A stretch of DNA of 38,528 bases from an uncultured Bacteroides sp. GTDB lineage: Bacteria > Bacteroidota > Bacteroidia > Bacteroidales > Bacteroidaceae. Both the position numbers and the translations under genes were made by a program. The notes under the pieces were generated by a model. The model was not told the origin of the DNA, made no database searches, and worked only from the letters and a program-made list of their open reading frames with translations. How positions within the stretch are numbered: the first letter of the stretch is position 1; each line of letters begins with the position of its first letter. The DNA lies in NCBI GenBank assembly GCA_947074205.1, contig CAMTOQ010000027.1:1-38528 (forward strand), read 5' to 3'. Shown piece by piece: positions 24,943 through 33,900 of the stretch.

Positions 24943-25162
24943 AAGGCTAAATGATTAAACATTTTGAATATACAATGGTCGGTAAAAAAGATGAGATAAG
25001 CAAGTGATTGCGCGAAAAGGTTGAAGGGGGAAACAGTGCATAGATGAAGCCTTGTACCGGAATTAGGTTGCTTGTTTCGCAGCTTCGCGAGAAAGTTGAT
25101 TATTACAGCCTTTAGTTAAAGTTTTATTACGAAAACAGGCGAAAAGAAGAATAAAAACAACT

Positions 25163-25187
25163 AAAGTTGAATATTTTATTCAACTTT
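25163..25187. promoter_or_regulatory. 25-bp palindrome, probable operator at pilus promoter
   Basis: Perfect 11-bp arms AAAGTTGAATA (25163-25173) and TATTCAACTTT (25177-25187) with a 3-nt centre. The right arm overlaps the -33 TTTTTG box, so a bound dimer would touch the promoter. Confidence 0.6.
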
Positions 25188-25219
25188 TTGCGGTATTTTT
25201 CAAAATATATCTATATTTG
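25185..25219 (+). promoter_or_regulatory. pilus operon promoter
   Basis: TTTTTG (25185-25190), 21 nt, then TATATTTG (25212-25219) followed by C: close to a full Bacteroidota consensus. It precedes the first pilus gene by 70 nt. Confidence 0.8.
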
Positions 25220-25289
25220 CATCAGAATAAGAAATAAACAACAAAAGAATATACAACTTTATTAATGTTGCCAAATATTTAGAATTGTC

Positions 25290-26510
25290 ATGAAATTAAC
25301 CCTAGTTAATCTTAAACTTATAGCAACGATTGGGATAGTGATTCTACTAGCCACTTCGAAACTATATGGACAATCTTCGTATTCGGCCGACCTATACTAC
25401 AGAATAAACGAGAGCGAACTAGATGCAAGCTACAGAGATAACAGCATCATATTGAGCCAAATAGACTCTATCATCGCCAATTATGAAGTAGCCAATATAG
25501 ATGTATGTGCTTCTGCTTCGCCCGATGGTGCAACAAGCGCCAACGAGAAACTGGCACAAGAAAGATTGAATTCTTTTGTGGACTACCTCGTTTCAACGGG
25601 GCGTCTTTCGGCAGATCAAATCAAAACCACTCGCAGCTTTGTAAACTGGGACGGTATGGGCCAACTAGTAGGCCAAAGTCAACTTAGCGACAAAGAGGAG
25701 ATTGTGATCATCTTGAACAACGAGGTGGCTACTGATGCACACCGAGTAGACCAACGCATCATACAACTGAAGCGTCTGAATAAGGGTAAAACCTATCAAG
25801 AGCTTCGCACATCGATCTTCCCCCACCTCAGATATTCTTCTATAACGATAGATTTCAATCGCCCCGAGCCTGTTGCGGTGCTCCCCGAGGAGCCGGTGAC
25901 AACGGTTGTAGAAGAGACGATAGAAGAGGTAACTGCTGCTGTACCAGCGACAACGATCGCAGAATCGACCTCTAGAGGTGCGCGTTGGAACATCAGCACC
26001 AATATGCTTTATCTGGCTGCATTGGCCCCCAACATTGCTGCCGAGATATCGCTTGGTAAAGGGTTTTCGATAAAAGGTGGATGGACCTACACTTGGCTAA
26101 AGAGCGACAAGAGAAACAAGTACTGGCGCTTGTATGGCGGCGAACTAGAGGTGAGAAAATGGCTAGGTGCAGCAAACAAGAAGAACCCTTTTGGCGGTCA
26201 CCACATCGGTGTGGGCGTGCAGATGGGTACTTACGACTTCGAGCTAACCAAGAATGGTCAGATGAGCGACTTTACCACTGCCATAAGCCTCTACTATGGA
26301 TATAGCTTACCGATAGCCAAACGATTTAACATCGATTTTGGAGTAGGTGCCGGATATGTGACAGGTAAATATAAAAAGTACACCGCCGAACACGGTTGCT
26401 ATGTATACCAAAGCAGCCACAAAAGAAAATATTTCGGCCCCACAAAACTGGATATATCAATGGTGTGGCTACTGGGCAAAGGCAATGTAAACCCTAAATA
26501 TGTAAGATAG
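25290..26510 (+). CDS. DUF3575 outer-membrane-type protein of pilus locus
   Basis: This is a 406-residue exported protein (signal peptide to about LYGQ). Residues 30-190 resemble an OmpA-like region (YYRINESELDASYRDNS, ASPDG with NEKLAQERL), which in related proteins binds peptidoglycan or acts as a plug. A linker rich in Thr/Val/Glu (190-230) leads to a C-terminal DUF3575 beta-barrel-like domain: NMLYLAALAPNIAAEISLGK, GGELEVRKWLG and GHHIGVGVQMG. DUF3575 genes commonly open FimA/Mfa-type pilus loci in Bacteroidetes; an envelope role in pilus display is likely but not proven. One base separates it from the next gene. Confidence 0.8.
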   Translation: MKLTLVNLKLIATIGIVILLATSKLYGQSSYSADLYYRINESELDASYRDNSIILSQIDSIIANYEVANIDVCASASPDGATSANEKLAQERLNSFVDYLVSTGRLSADQIKTTRSFVNWDGMGQLVGQSQLSDKEEIVIILNNEVATDAHRVDQRIIQLKRLNKGKTYQELRTSIFPHLRYSSITIDFNRPEPVAVLPEEPVTTVVEETIEEVTAAVPATTIAESTSRGARWNISTNMLYLAALAPNIAAEISLGKGFSIKGGWTYTWLKSDKRNKYWRLYGGELEVRKWLGAANKKNPFGGHHIGVGVQMGTYDFELTKNGQMSDFTTAISLYYGYSLPIAKRFNIDFGVGAGYVTGKYKKYTAEHGCYVYQSSHKRKYFGPTKLDISMVWLLGKGNVNPKYVR

Positions 26511-26511
26511 T

Positions 26512-27438
26512 ATGCAGAAGTACATCAAATATATATTAGGAATGATGCTGGTTCTAACATCTTGCACTCACAAAGATCTTTGCTATGTGCATCCGCACTA
26601 CAGCCAAGTGAAAGTGGTAATCAACTGGGAGACCAGACGAGTAGCACCGGTGATGGAGATGAGAACCAACTTTATGCTGACAGAAGGCGACTTTGTGATA
26701 GGCCGAACAGATATGAGCATGTATGGTGGCTACATCGAGGCGATGCCGGGCAATACCTACAAGGCGCTGTGCTACGACTACGTAAACACCGAGAGCATCT
26801 ACTTCGCCCATGAGAACGATGACAACTTTATGGCTTATACGATAGAGGGGACGCGCAACTCGTACGAGGATCTATTTCCTACGGAGCAACTGATGCAGGA
26901 GCCGGACCAACTCTTTTTGGATAAGATTGATGAGGTGGAGATGGAGGAGTTGCCCAACGGCGGAGTGCAAGAGATTCACTTCTTTCCCACTAATAGACTG
27001 ATAGAGTATACCTACGAGATTCGCAAAGTGAAAGGCGTGCGCTATGTCAACTCCATAGGAGTGGCCTGCAGCGGAGTGAGCAAGAGCTATAAGATGGTAG
27101 AAGATAGACCTTCGGACGAGATCGCTACCATCATCTTCAACGGCAGCAAAGACAGTGAGGCGGAGACCATATGTGGCAGCTTCCATCTATTTGGCCACTG
27201 CAAAGAAGGCAGCAACAAAAACTATCTATCTGTAGAGGTGCGCTATCCTAGCGACAATAATACAACAGGATATAGAATGATGCGATGGGACGTAACAGAC
27301 CAGATGCATGATGATACAAACAATAACCATATTGTACTAGATTGGGATACAGAGTTCGAACCACCAACTAACGAGGGAGCCGGAATGGATGCCAAAGTGG
27401 AGCCGTGGGATGAGGTGTGGATACCCGTAGAGATGTAA
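26512..27438 (+). CDS. DUF5119/Mfa2-like pilus lipoprotein (anchor)
   Basis: This is a 308-residue lipoprotein (lipobox LTSC, Cys18). The mature start CTHKDLCYVHPHYSQVKVVI matches DUF5119 proteins that sit beside fimbrillin genes, and two beta-rich lobes follow (about 25-170 and 170-305) as in the Mfa2/FimB anchor subunits. The C-terminal VEPWDEVWIPVEM resembles the terminal strand of fimbrillins. The known role of such proteins is to terminate and anchor the pilus at the outer membrane. It is tightly packed after the DUF3575 gene (1-nt gap) and 36 nt before the fimbrillin gene. Assignment as anchor is inference from position and layout. Confidence 0.75.
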   Translation: MQKYIKYILGMMLVLTSCTHKDLCYVHPHYSQVKVVINWETRRVAPVMEMRTNFMLTEGDFVIGRTDMSMYGGYIEAMPGNTYKALCYDYVNTESIYFAHENDDNFMAYTIEGTRNSYEDLFPTEQLMQEPDQLFLDKIDEVEMEELPNGGVQEIHFFPTNRLIEYTYEIRKVKGVRYVNSIGVACSGVSKSYKMVEDRPSDEIATIIFNGSKDSEAETICGSFHLFGHCKEGSNKNYLSVEVRYPSDNNTTGYRMMRWDVTDQMHDDTNNNHIVLDWDTEFEPPTNEGAGMDAKVEPWDEVWIPVEM

Positions 27439-27474
27439 TTCAAAAATTAATTAATACTTTAAAATTCTTTCAAC

Positions 27475-28644
27475 ATGAAAAAGAACTTTTTACTATTGGC
27501 CGGTGTAGCTACTATGTTTGCCGCCTGCTCACAAGATGACTTTATTTCTGAAAACGAAAACAACGGTAACGCTATCGGTTTTAGCACAATCATGACTAGA
27601 GCTGCGGAGACAACAACTACTTCTATGACTGACTTCCGCGTATGGGGGTATTATGGGGAAGCATCACCTGTTACTGCTAGCTCAACATCTCTATATATGG
27701 ATGTTAAACCTACCTCTAGTGGTACACACAGCGGCACAACTACAGAAAGTGGCTACGAGAAGTTTACTTATTCTCCTTTAAAGTTTTGGCCATTAAATGG
27801 TGTGATAGATTTCTTCGCCGTGAGCCCAAAAGATGCGTATAGTAGCACTGCAAGTACAACTATAGAATACAATGTTACTGCTCCCGCGGCATCGGGTCAC
27901 ACCGACTTATTGTTTGCTAGAGCACTCAATCAATCTAGACAATCTGCACGTGTAAAGATGGATTTCAAGCACGCTTTGTCGCAAATTAGATTTGAAGCTC
28001 GCAGTGCTTACGAAACAATGAAGTTTGCTGTTTCAAGTATTGAATTAGTAAATGTTTTACCTAATGGTACAGTAAATATTGCTTCAACTGGAACAAACCC
28101 TTGGTCTATTACTGCTGCAAATACTCCAGGCAATGGTTTGAAATGGAGCGCCGATGGTACTGCTCAAAACTACTCATTTGGCTTAGCTAGCACAGGCTCT
28201 GCTGTTGGCAATGCAACAGTAGTATATAAGTCTGACACTGACAACCCAAAATATGTTGGCATCATTAGTAAGACCGGCGACACAGAAACTGGTGCATTGA
28301 TGATCATCCCACAAACTTTAACAGCAGGTACAGTTACAGCCAACTCGAATGGTATTAATAAAATTGGTACTATGACGACAAGTGAAGCAGCTACAGCAGG
28401 TTATACTTATAATGAACTAAACAATGGCTCCTACATCAAAGTAACATACGCTGCTTACGATGTTGCAACTGGTGTAGAACTTATCCCAGCCGGTACTGAA
28501 CAAGTATTTGGACTAGACGCAACATTCCTTCCAGGTGTAAAATACACTTACCAACTTACGTTGAAAGGTATCCTACAACCTATCGAATTCCAAGCACAAG
28601 TGGAACCATGGGCTCCTGTTACTCTTCCAGGTGTTGAAATCTAA
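27475..28644 (+). CDS. fimbrillin family major shaft subunit
   Basis: This is a 389-residue type V pilin precursor. It has a lipobox (FAAC, Cys18) and a TMTR-like site before the mature domain (STIMTRAAE, Arg42), matching the rule that a trypsin-like protease removes the first strand after an arginine so that subunits join by strand exchange. Fimbrillin signatures: FTYSPLKFWPLNGVIDFFA, DLLFARAL and DFKHALSQIRFEA, then the C-terminal VEPWAPVTLPGVEI strand. Codon use is different from its neighbours, richer in A/T-ending codons such as AAA, ACT and GCT, as for a highly expressed gene. A hairpin just downstream may protect its mRNA. It is probably the most abundant product of the operon. Confidence 0.88.
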   Translation: MKKNFLLLAGVATMFAACSQDDFISENENNGNAIGFSTIMTRAAETTTTSMTDFRVWGYYGEASPVTASSTSLYMDVKPTSSGTHSGTTTESGYEKFTYSPLKFWPLNGVIDFFAVSPKDAYSSTASTTIEYNVTAPAASGHTDLLFARALNQSRQSARVKMDFKHALSQIRFEARSAYETMKFAVSSIELVNVLPNGTVNIASTGTNPWSITAANTPGNGLKWSADGTAQNYSFGLASTGSAVGNATVVYKSDTDNPKYVGIISKTGDTETGALMIIPQTLTAGTVTANSNGINKIGTMTTSEAATAGYTYNELNNGSYIKVTYAAYDVATGVELIPAGTEQVFGLDATFLPGVKYTYQLTLKGILQPIEFQAQVEPWAPVTLPGVEI

Positions 28645-28677
28645 TCCACACCCACACACAAGTTAAACTCTATACAG

Positions 28678-28707
28678 ATCGGAAGAGGTTGGATCTCCTC
28701 TTCCGAT
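28678..28707 (+). promoter_or_regulatory. intercistronic mRNA hairpin after fimbrillin gene
   Basis: A perfect 11-bp stem, ATCGGAAGAGG (28678-28688) with CCTCTTCCGAT (28697-28707), loop 8 nt, and no T tract. It lies 34 nt after the shaft gene and 26 nt before the next gene, so processing or stabilisation fits better than termination. Confidence 0.6.
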
Positions 28708-28732
28708 AACCAATTAAAATAGAACATTTACG

Positions 28733-30850
28733 ATGCGTTTGTCAAAAAGGATACTTCTATACCTATTTGTGCTAGCCACTACTCTATCTTGCACGCAAGA
28801 TGCAGAGTTGCCGGGCTATGAGGGCAATGGTGGCGACGTCATTCTGTTTGCCAATCAATCGGTAAATAGCAGAGCTGCGAGCGGTATGTCTACCGACGAA
28901 GCAGAAGCAGGCACGCAGTCGTTTGATGGTGGATCGATGGGCGTAATGGTATCCGACATGCCTGCACCCGATGCCGTACAAGCCACTACTCGTGGTGCTA
29001 GCATCACCACTTCTAGCCTAAGCAACTGCGGCGTAATGGCCTATCAGAGCAACAACACAGGCTTCGCATCGGCCTATCCTGAATCGCCCGACATCTTCAT
29101 GAACCACCAAAAGGTAGATTGCACCTACGATACCGGCATCTTGTCGAACAACTGTACCTATAGCCCCCTTCGCTTCTGGCCCATAGGCAAGTATCTCAAC
29201 TTCTATGCTTACGCCCCCTACACCACCTATCACAACACTACAGGCGGACTGACTGACACCCCCAACAGCAATGGCCTTAGCTATAGCTATTCGGCCACAG
29301 ATGGGCCGCAGATCACCTATGCTATGCCCACCACAGCTACTAAACAGGTAGACCTAATGTGTGCCACGCCACAGCTCGACAAACACACTCAATCGGCCAA
29401 GCTCAATCTGGACTTCAAGCACCAGTTAGCTATGGTAGGATTCAGAGTGAGCGGTTTGGGCTACACGCTTAAAGACCTACTGATTACCGGCATTGAGAAT
29501 GAAGCTACACTAAAGATGGAGGATATGACGTGGAAACACCACACTACCTCAAAGGCTATCAACTACAAGCCGGGCTTTAATTTTACAACATCTACTGGGC
29601 TGGCGCTAAGCAGCACGCCCCAACTCATCCAAAACGAGGATGGCTACTTGATGGTGATTCCTCAGCAGATCACATCCGGCGCTACCCTAAAGATCACTTA
29701 TATCTATAGCGGCAGCAGTGTTACGAAATCGCTCGACCTATCTACGGTAACCACACAGTGGGAAGCGGGCAAGAAGTATATCTACGACATCGTCCTAGGC
29801 GAAAAGGGAATATGGTATCGCATAGATAGCGATAGCGATGACGACTGGGTGCTTTGGGATGACGCGAATAAACTAGCCAATAATGCACCTCAAGCAAGTA
29901 TATCTTTAGATATTAGAAGTAGCAACGGGGCTGTTGTCGATAATAATCGACTTGTTAGCATGAACAACTATCTCAACAATAAGTGTCCAAATCCGATTGA
30001 CGTAGATATGTCATTAGCTGTAAATTGGAGCAACACCATGGAATCTAGATTTCAAGCGCAAAGCAAGCTTAAGTCAATGGCATTGCCGAAGAATATCACA
30101 GTCATTGGAGCGAACTGTTTCCTTAATTGCAGCAATCTAGAGAAAATAACCGGAACGGATAATGTGACTATTATTGATAAACAAGGGTTCAAGGCTTGCA
30201 CGAAACTAAAGGAGATTTCTAGTTTAAGTAAAGTGCAGAGCATTGGATTCACAGCCTTCCAAGACTGCGAAGCATTAGAGCGCATATCAGACCTGACTGA
30301 ATTGACAGAAATCGGGCGAGAAGCTTTCAGAAGATGTTATGCTTTACAAAACTATCCACATATGCCTAAACTAACAACTTGGGTGGGCATTCAGACCTTC
30401 TCTGATTGTCTGGCTATAGAGAGCATAACAGTACCTTATGGTGGTGCTACAACCATACCCGAAAGAACCTTTAGTGGATGCCAAAGCGCAGAAAGCATAA
30501 CATTCGGTGAAGGTATCACAACACTTGGCGCCCACTGTGTGCGAAATGCAAGCAATGGAGCCTACGGTTCGGCCTATGCCACCTTTGCTCTAAAGACCAT
30601 CACTTTGCCATCCACAATGGCATCTATCGGCCAAGACGCATTCAGAGACTGTGACAATGTGACAGAAATCTACTGCTATGCCAAAGTTCCACCTAGTGCC
30701 GGTGCAAATGCATTTAACAATGTAGGGCAAAAAAAAGAATACAAAACACTCCATGTGCCGGCTTCGGCAGTAGATGTCTACAAAAGCACTGACCCGTGGA
30801 AGCAGCTTATCAACGCACAAAAGTTCACGATAGTTGGCGATCTACCCTAA
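28733..30850 (+). CDS. fimbrillin fused to BspA-like leucine-rich repeats, putative tip adhesin
   Basis: This is a 705-residue lipoprotein precursor (lipobox LSC, Cys20). Residues ~25-365 are a fimbrillin-type domain, with SRAASG and TTRGAS as possible arginine cleavage sites and the FWPIGKYLNFYAYAP and LDFKHQLAMVGFRV signatures also found in the shaft gene. After a short Asp-rich stretch (SDSDDDW) the C-terminal part (about 444-690) has about nine repeats of ~23-24 residues of the LRR_5/BspA type (xxIGxxAFxxCxxLxxI). BspA LRRs bind host proteins or other bacteria in known oral species. The last position in the operon and the extra binding domain suggest a pilus tip adhesin. The LRR start (about 29870-30540) uses more A/T-rich codons than the pilin part, hinting at domain gain. 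A strong terminator follows. Confidence 0.82.
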   Translation: MRLSKRILLYLFVLATTLSCTQDAELPGYEGNGGDVILFANQSVNSRAASGMSTDEAEAGTQSFDGGSMGVMVSDMPAPDAVQATTRGASITTSSLSNCGVMAYQSNNTGFASAYPESPDIFMNHQKVDCTYDTGILSNNCTYSPLRFWPIGKYLNFYAYAPYTTYHNTTGGLTDTPNSNGLSYSYSATDGPQITYAMPTTATKQVDLMCATPQLDKHTQSAKLNLDFKHQLAMVGFRVSGLGYTLKDLLITGIENEATLKMEDMTWKHHTTSKAINYKPGFNFTTSTGLALSSTPQLIQNEDGYLMVIPQQITSGATLKITYIYSGSSVTKSLDLSTVTTQWEAGKKYIYDIVLGEKGIWYRIDSDSDDDWVLWDDANKLANNAPQASISLDIRSSNGAVVDNNRLVSMNNYLNNKCPNPIDVDMSLAVNWSNTMESRFQAQSKLKSMALPKNITVIGANCFLNCSNLEKITGTDNVTIIDKQGFKACTKLKEISSLSKVQSIGFTAFQDCEALERISDLTELTEIGREAFRRCYALQNYPHMPKLTTWVGIQTFSDCLAIESITVPYGGATTIPERTFSGCQSAESITFGEGITTLGAHCVRNASNGAYGSAYATFALKTITLPSTMASIGQDAFRDCDNVTEIYCYAKVPPSAGANAFNNVGQKKEYKTLHVPASAVDVYKSTDPWKQLINAQKFTIVGDLP

Positions 30851-30880
30851 AAACATTAATCTTCTTAACACACTAATATC

Positions 30881-30925
30881 AAAAGGCTGAACTTACCTAT
30901 TGCAGTAAGTTCAGCCTTTTCTATT
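30881..30925. terminator. bidirectional terminator, pilus operon and C10 protease
   Basis: A perfect 16-bp stem (30881-30896 with 30905-30920), loop of 8 nt, A run on the left and T run on the right. It serves both convergent genes. Confidence 0.92.
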
Positions 30926-30941
30926 TCTATCGGTAGATCAT

Positions 30942-33900
30942 CTACTTCATCACCACCTTCAGCACGGCTTGTTTGGTACCCTTCTTCACCACCACTACAC
31001 AGCTCTTTGCATCGACTTGCTGAGACGATACAAGCACTTCGTTAGCAGTGGCTTGCTGGGTTAGTAGCAGTCGCCCACTGAGATTGTAGACCCTAATCTC
31101 TTCGTTGCCCGAAAGTCCTCTTAGCACAAAGCCGTCGGGTACTTGGTAGGCATAGATGGCGGCAAGCCACTTACCTTCGATGCCGGTACCTTGCACTACA
31201 TTAAACTTAGCCGAAGCTGTATGTTCGCCAAGGTCTAGCTCTGTAGGTTGTTCCGTCATCACGTCTTTGTGAATCACCTTTAGGGCATATTCGCCAATGG
31301 CAGCCTCATCTTCCACAGAGTAAGGCAAACTCAGCACGATGGTTTCGTTGTAGGGCAGGTTGTCTACATCTACTCTTGCACCCGTCAATACGCCCGGTAT
31401 AGCATCGATATAGAAGTAGCTTCTAGGATGGTTTATCTGACTTACCACCGTGAGTTGTACGGTGCCCTCGCTGCCCTGCTCTACATCATTGCCCTCGTTT
31501 ACAACAAGAGCCGACACCACCACCGGTGCATGGATCACTTGGAAGATAGCCGATTCGGCATACGCGCCTAGCGGAAGATCTATACCGTAGCCGCCATAGG
31601 CATAATAGAGACTCAACGAATAACTACCTATAGGAGCTTCATCGTAGCACACAGCAGCTAGTTCGATGATCTGTTGCTCGTTGGGCTTCAACTCAATATC
31701 CTTACCAAAAACGTAGGCCACTGTGTTCCATTCGCCTCCAGCATCCTTATATGCTGCATTGCCATATAGCAAACCACTATAGCCGGCCGGAGCAATCAAC
31801 GGAATCTTGATAGTAAAGCTTTGACCGTTGAGCAACGGTATGCCCTCATTGACCACTATCGGTGCCACCACTTCGGGTTTATCGCCCACAGCCACTACAC
31901 TAAACTTAGCAGAATAGTCAAATTCGCCTAGGTCGAGTGCTATAGGCTGTTCAGTCACAGGATCTTTGTGGATAATGCGCAACACATAGTCGCCCGGAGT
32001 AGCCTTTTCGTCTATCGTATAGCACAAGTTCAATACATACCGCTGATTGTAGGGCAGTTTCTCTACATTGACCCTTGAACCTGTGAGCACGCCCGGTATA
32101 TCCTCAATATAGAAGTAGGTACTAGGATGGTTTATCTGACTTATCACCGCGAACTGCACCTCGCCACTGCTACCCTGGTCTAGCTGCCTACCGTTGAGCA
32201 TACCTATAGCCGAAGGCACAACAATCAATGTGCGAGTCACTTGGAAAGTAGCCGACTCGGCATACTGGCCTAGCGAAAGATCAATACCATCCTCTCCCTC
32301 CGTGTAGAGAGCCTTCAAAGTGTAGCTACCCTCGGGAGGATCATTGTAGCATATCGCATCCAGATAGACGGTTTGCTGTTCGCCAGCTTTTAAAGCTACA
32401 TCCTTCCTATAAATGTGTACCATGGCAACGGAGCTTCCATCTGCCGCAGTGTAGAAAGTAGTTCCATATATCGAGCCGCTATAGTCCGATGGAGAAAGCA
32501 GTGTAGACTTGATGACGAAGCTCTGCCCGTTGTACAGCGGTATGCCCTCATTGATCTCTAGCGGAGCCACCACAATTGGCTGTCCCTTCACTGCCGTGAC
32601 ACTAAACTTAGCCGAAGCAGCCTGCTCACCTAGGTCGAGTGTTGAAGCCTGTCCGGTCTTAGGATCTCTATGAATCACCGTTAGCGTATAGTCGCCTCCC
32701 ACAGCAAATGGTTCTATCGTGTAAGGCAAGCTCAACACCTGATCTTGGTTGTAGGGCAGTGTTTCCACATTCACCGTTGTACCCTTCAGCACGCCCGGTA
32801 TATCTTCCAAATAGAAGTAGCTGCTAGGATACTTGATGCCACTCTTCACCGTGAGTTGTACGGTGCCCTCGCTGCCCGGTTTCACTTCATTACCCTCATT
32901 AACAATAAGCGGTGCCGACACCACAAGTGCCGTGTGGGTAATTTGGAAACTATTCGATGCCTCATATCCCTTTAGAGGTAGAGAGTAGAAAGAGTCCTTA
33001 TAGGGGAATTGGAAAGTAAACGCATAGTTTCCTTCGGGTGTACCTTCTATGGTCGAAGCAACCAGCTCGATGGTCTGTGGTTCGTTGGGCAACAGAGTGA
33101 TGTCCAACGTGTTGAACAAGGCTGCCGTTTGCCATTTATTATCCGCATCCCGATAGGAGGCACTACCAAGTAGCCTACCCGTGTAGCCCGATACAGAGAC
33201 TAAAGTAGCCTTGATGGTGAACCTCTGCCCATCGAGCAACGGTAGGCCATCATTAATCACCAGCGGAGCATTTAGTAAAGGAATATCGGTAGGTGTCTCG
33301 CCAAGTTCCATCACATAGTTATTGTTACTTTCCGGAGTTACTTTTATCATCTCTCCTTCGCTTGAGTACTTCAAGTAGAGATTATATTTACCGGCAGAAA
33401 GATTTCTGTAACCTTCCGAATAATCCGCGAGTCCTTGAATACGTTCGGAAGTAGTAGAGACCTGTGTCACACATTGCAGCAGCAGTATCTCCTTTGTTTC
33501 TGGATCTCCCTCGCGCAACGCATAGAGCTCCATAGGTCCCTCATACACCTTATTGGCTTTCAGATACGTGTAGGCAGATATATAATTATCCAACCTATTT
33601 TCTTTATTATAATAGATAGTAAGTGGATAGTCCATCATCACTATAGCACTTTGGGGGAGTGGAAGCACCGTGATGCTATAGCTGCGATCGCTCGAAATAG
33701 CTTGGTAGTTATTATCGGTCAACTCATAGAAGACCTGCAATCCGTACTCTCCTGCTGTAGTAAATGTAGGCAGCGGGATAGGAAGATCCATCTCCTTGTC
33801 CCCAAACAGCGGAGTATAGTACACCACCTCTTGCTCGGTGCCACTCGGGGTTTTAAATACCACCTTAATATTGCCTTGATAGGTGGTGCTACCGCTATTT

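Larger units (their letters stand above)
24943..25289. other. 347-nt intergenic region, pilus operon control region
   Basis: It lies between the divergent glycosyltransferase and pilus operon. The right half (25140-25289) is AT-rich and holds a 25-bp palindrome (25163-25187), the operon promoter (25185-25219) and a 70-nt leader. The left half shows no clear signal for the glycosyltransferase gene. Confidence 0.65.

Noticed and set aside
28676..28687. A 12-base match to a common sequencing-adapter end (AGATCGGAAGAG), which could signal adapter contamination or a chimeric join.
   Set aside because: The match stops after 12 bases, the next bases do not continue the adapter, and the sequence is one arm of a perfect 11-bp hairpin in a natural intercistronic gap.
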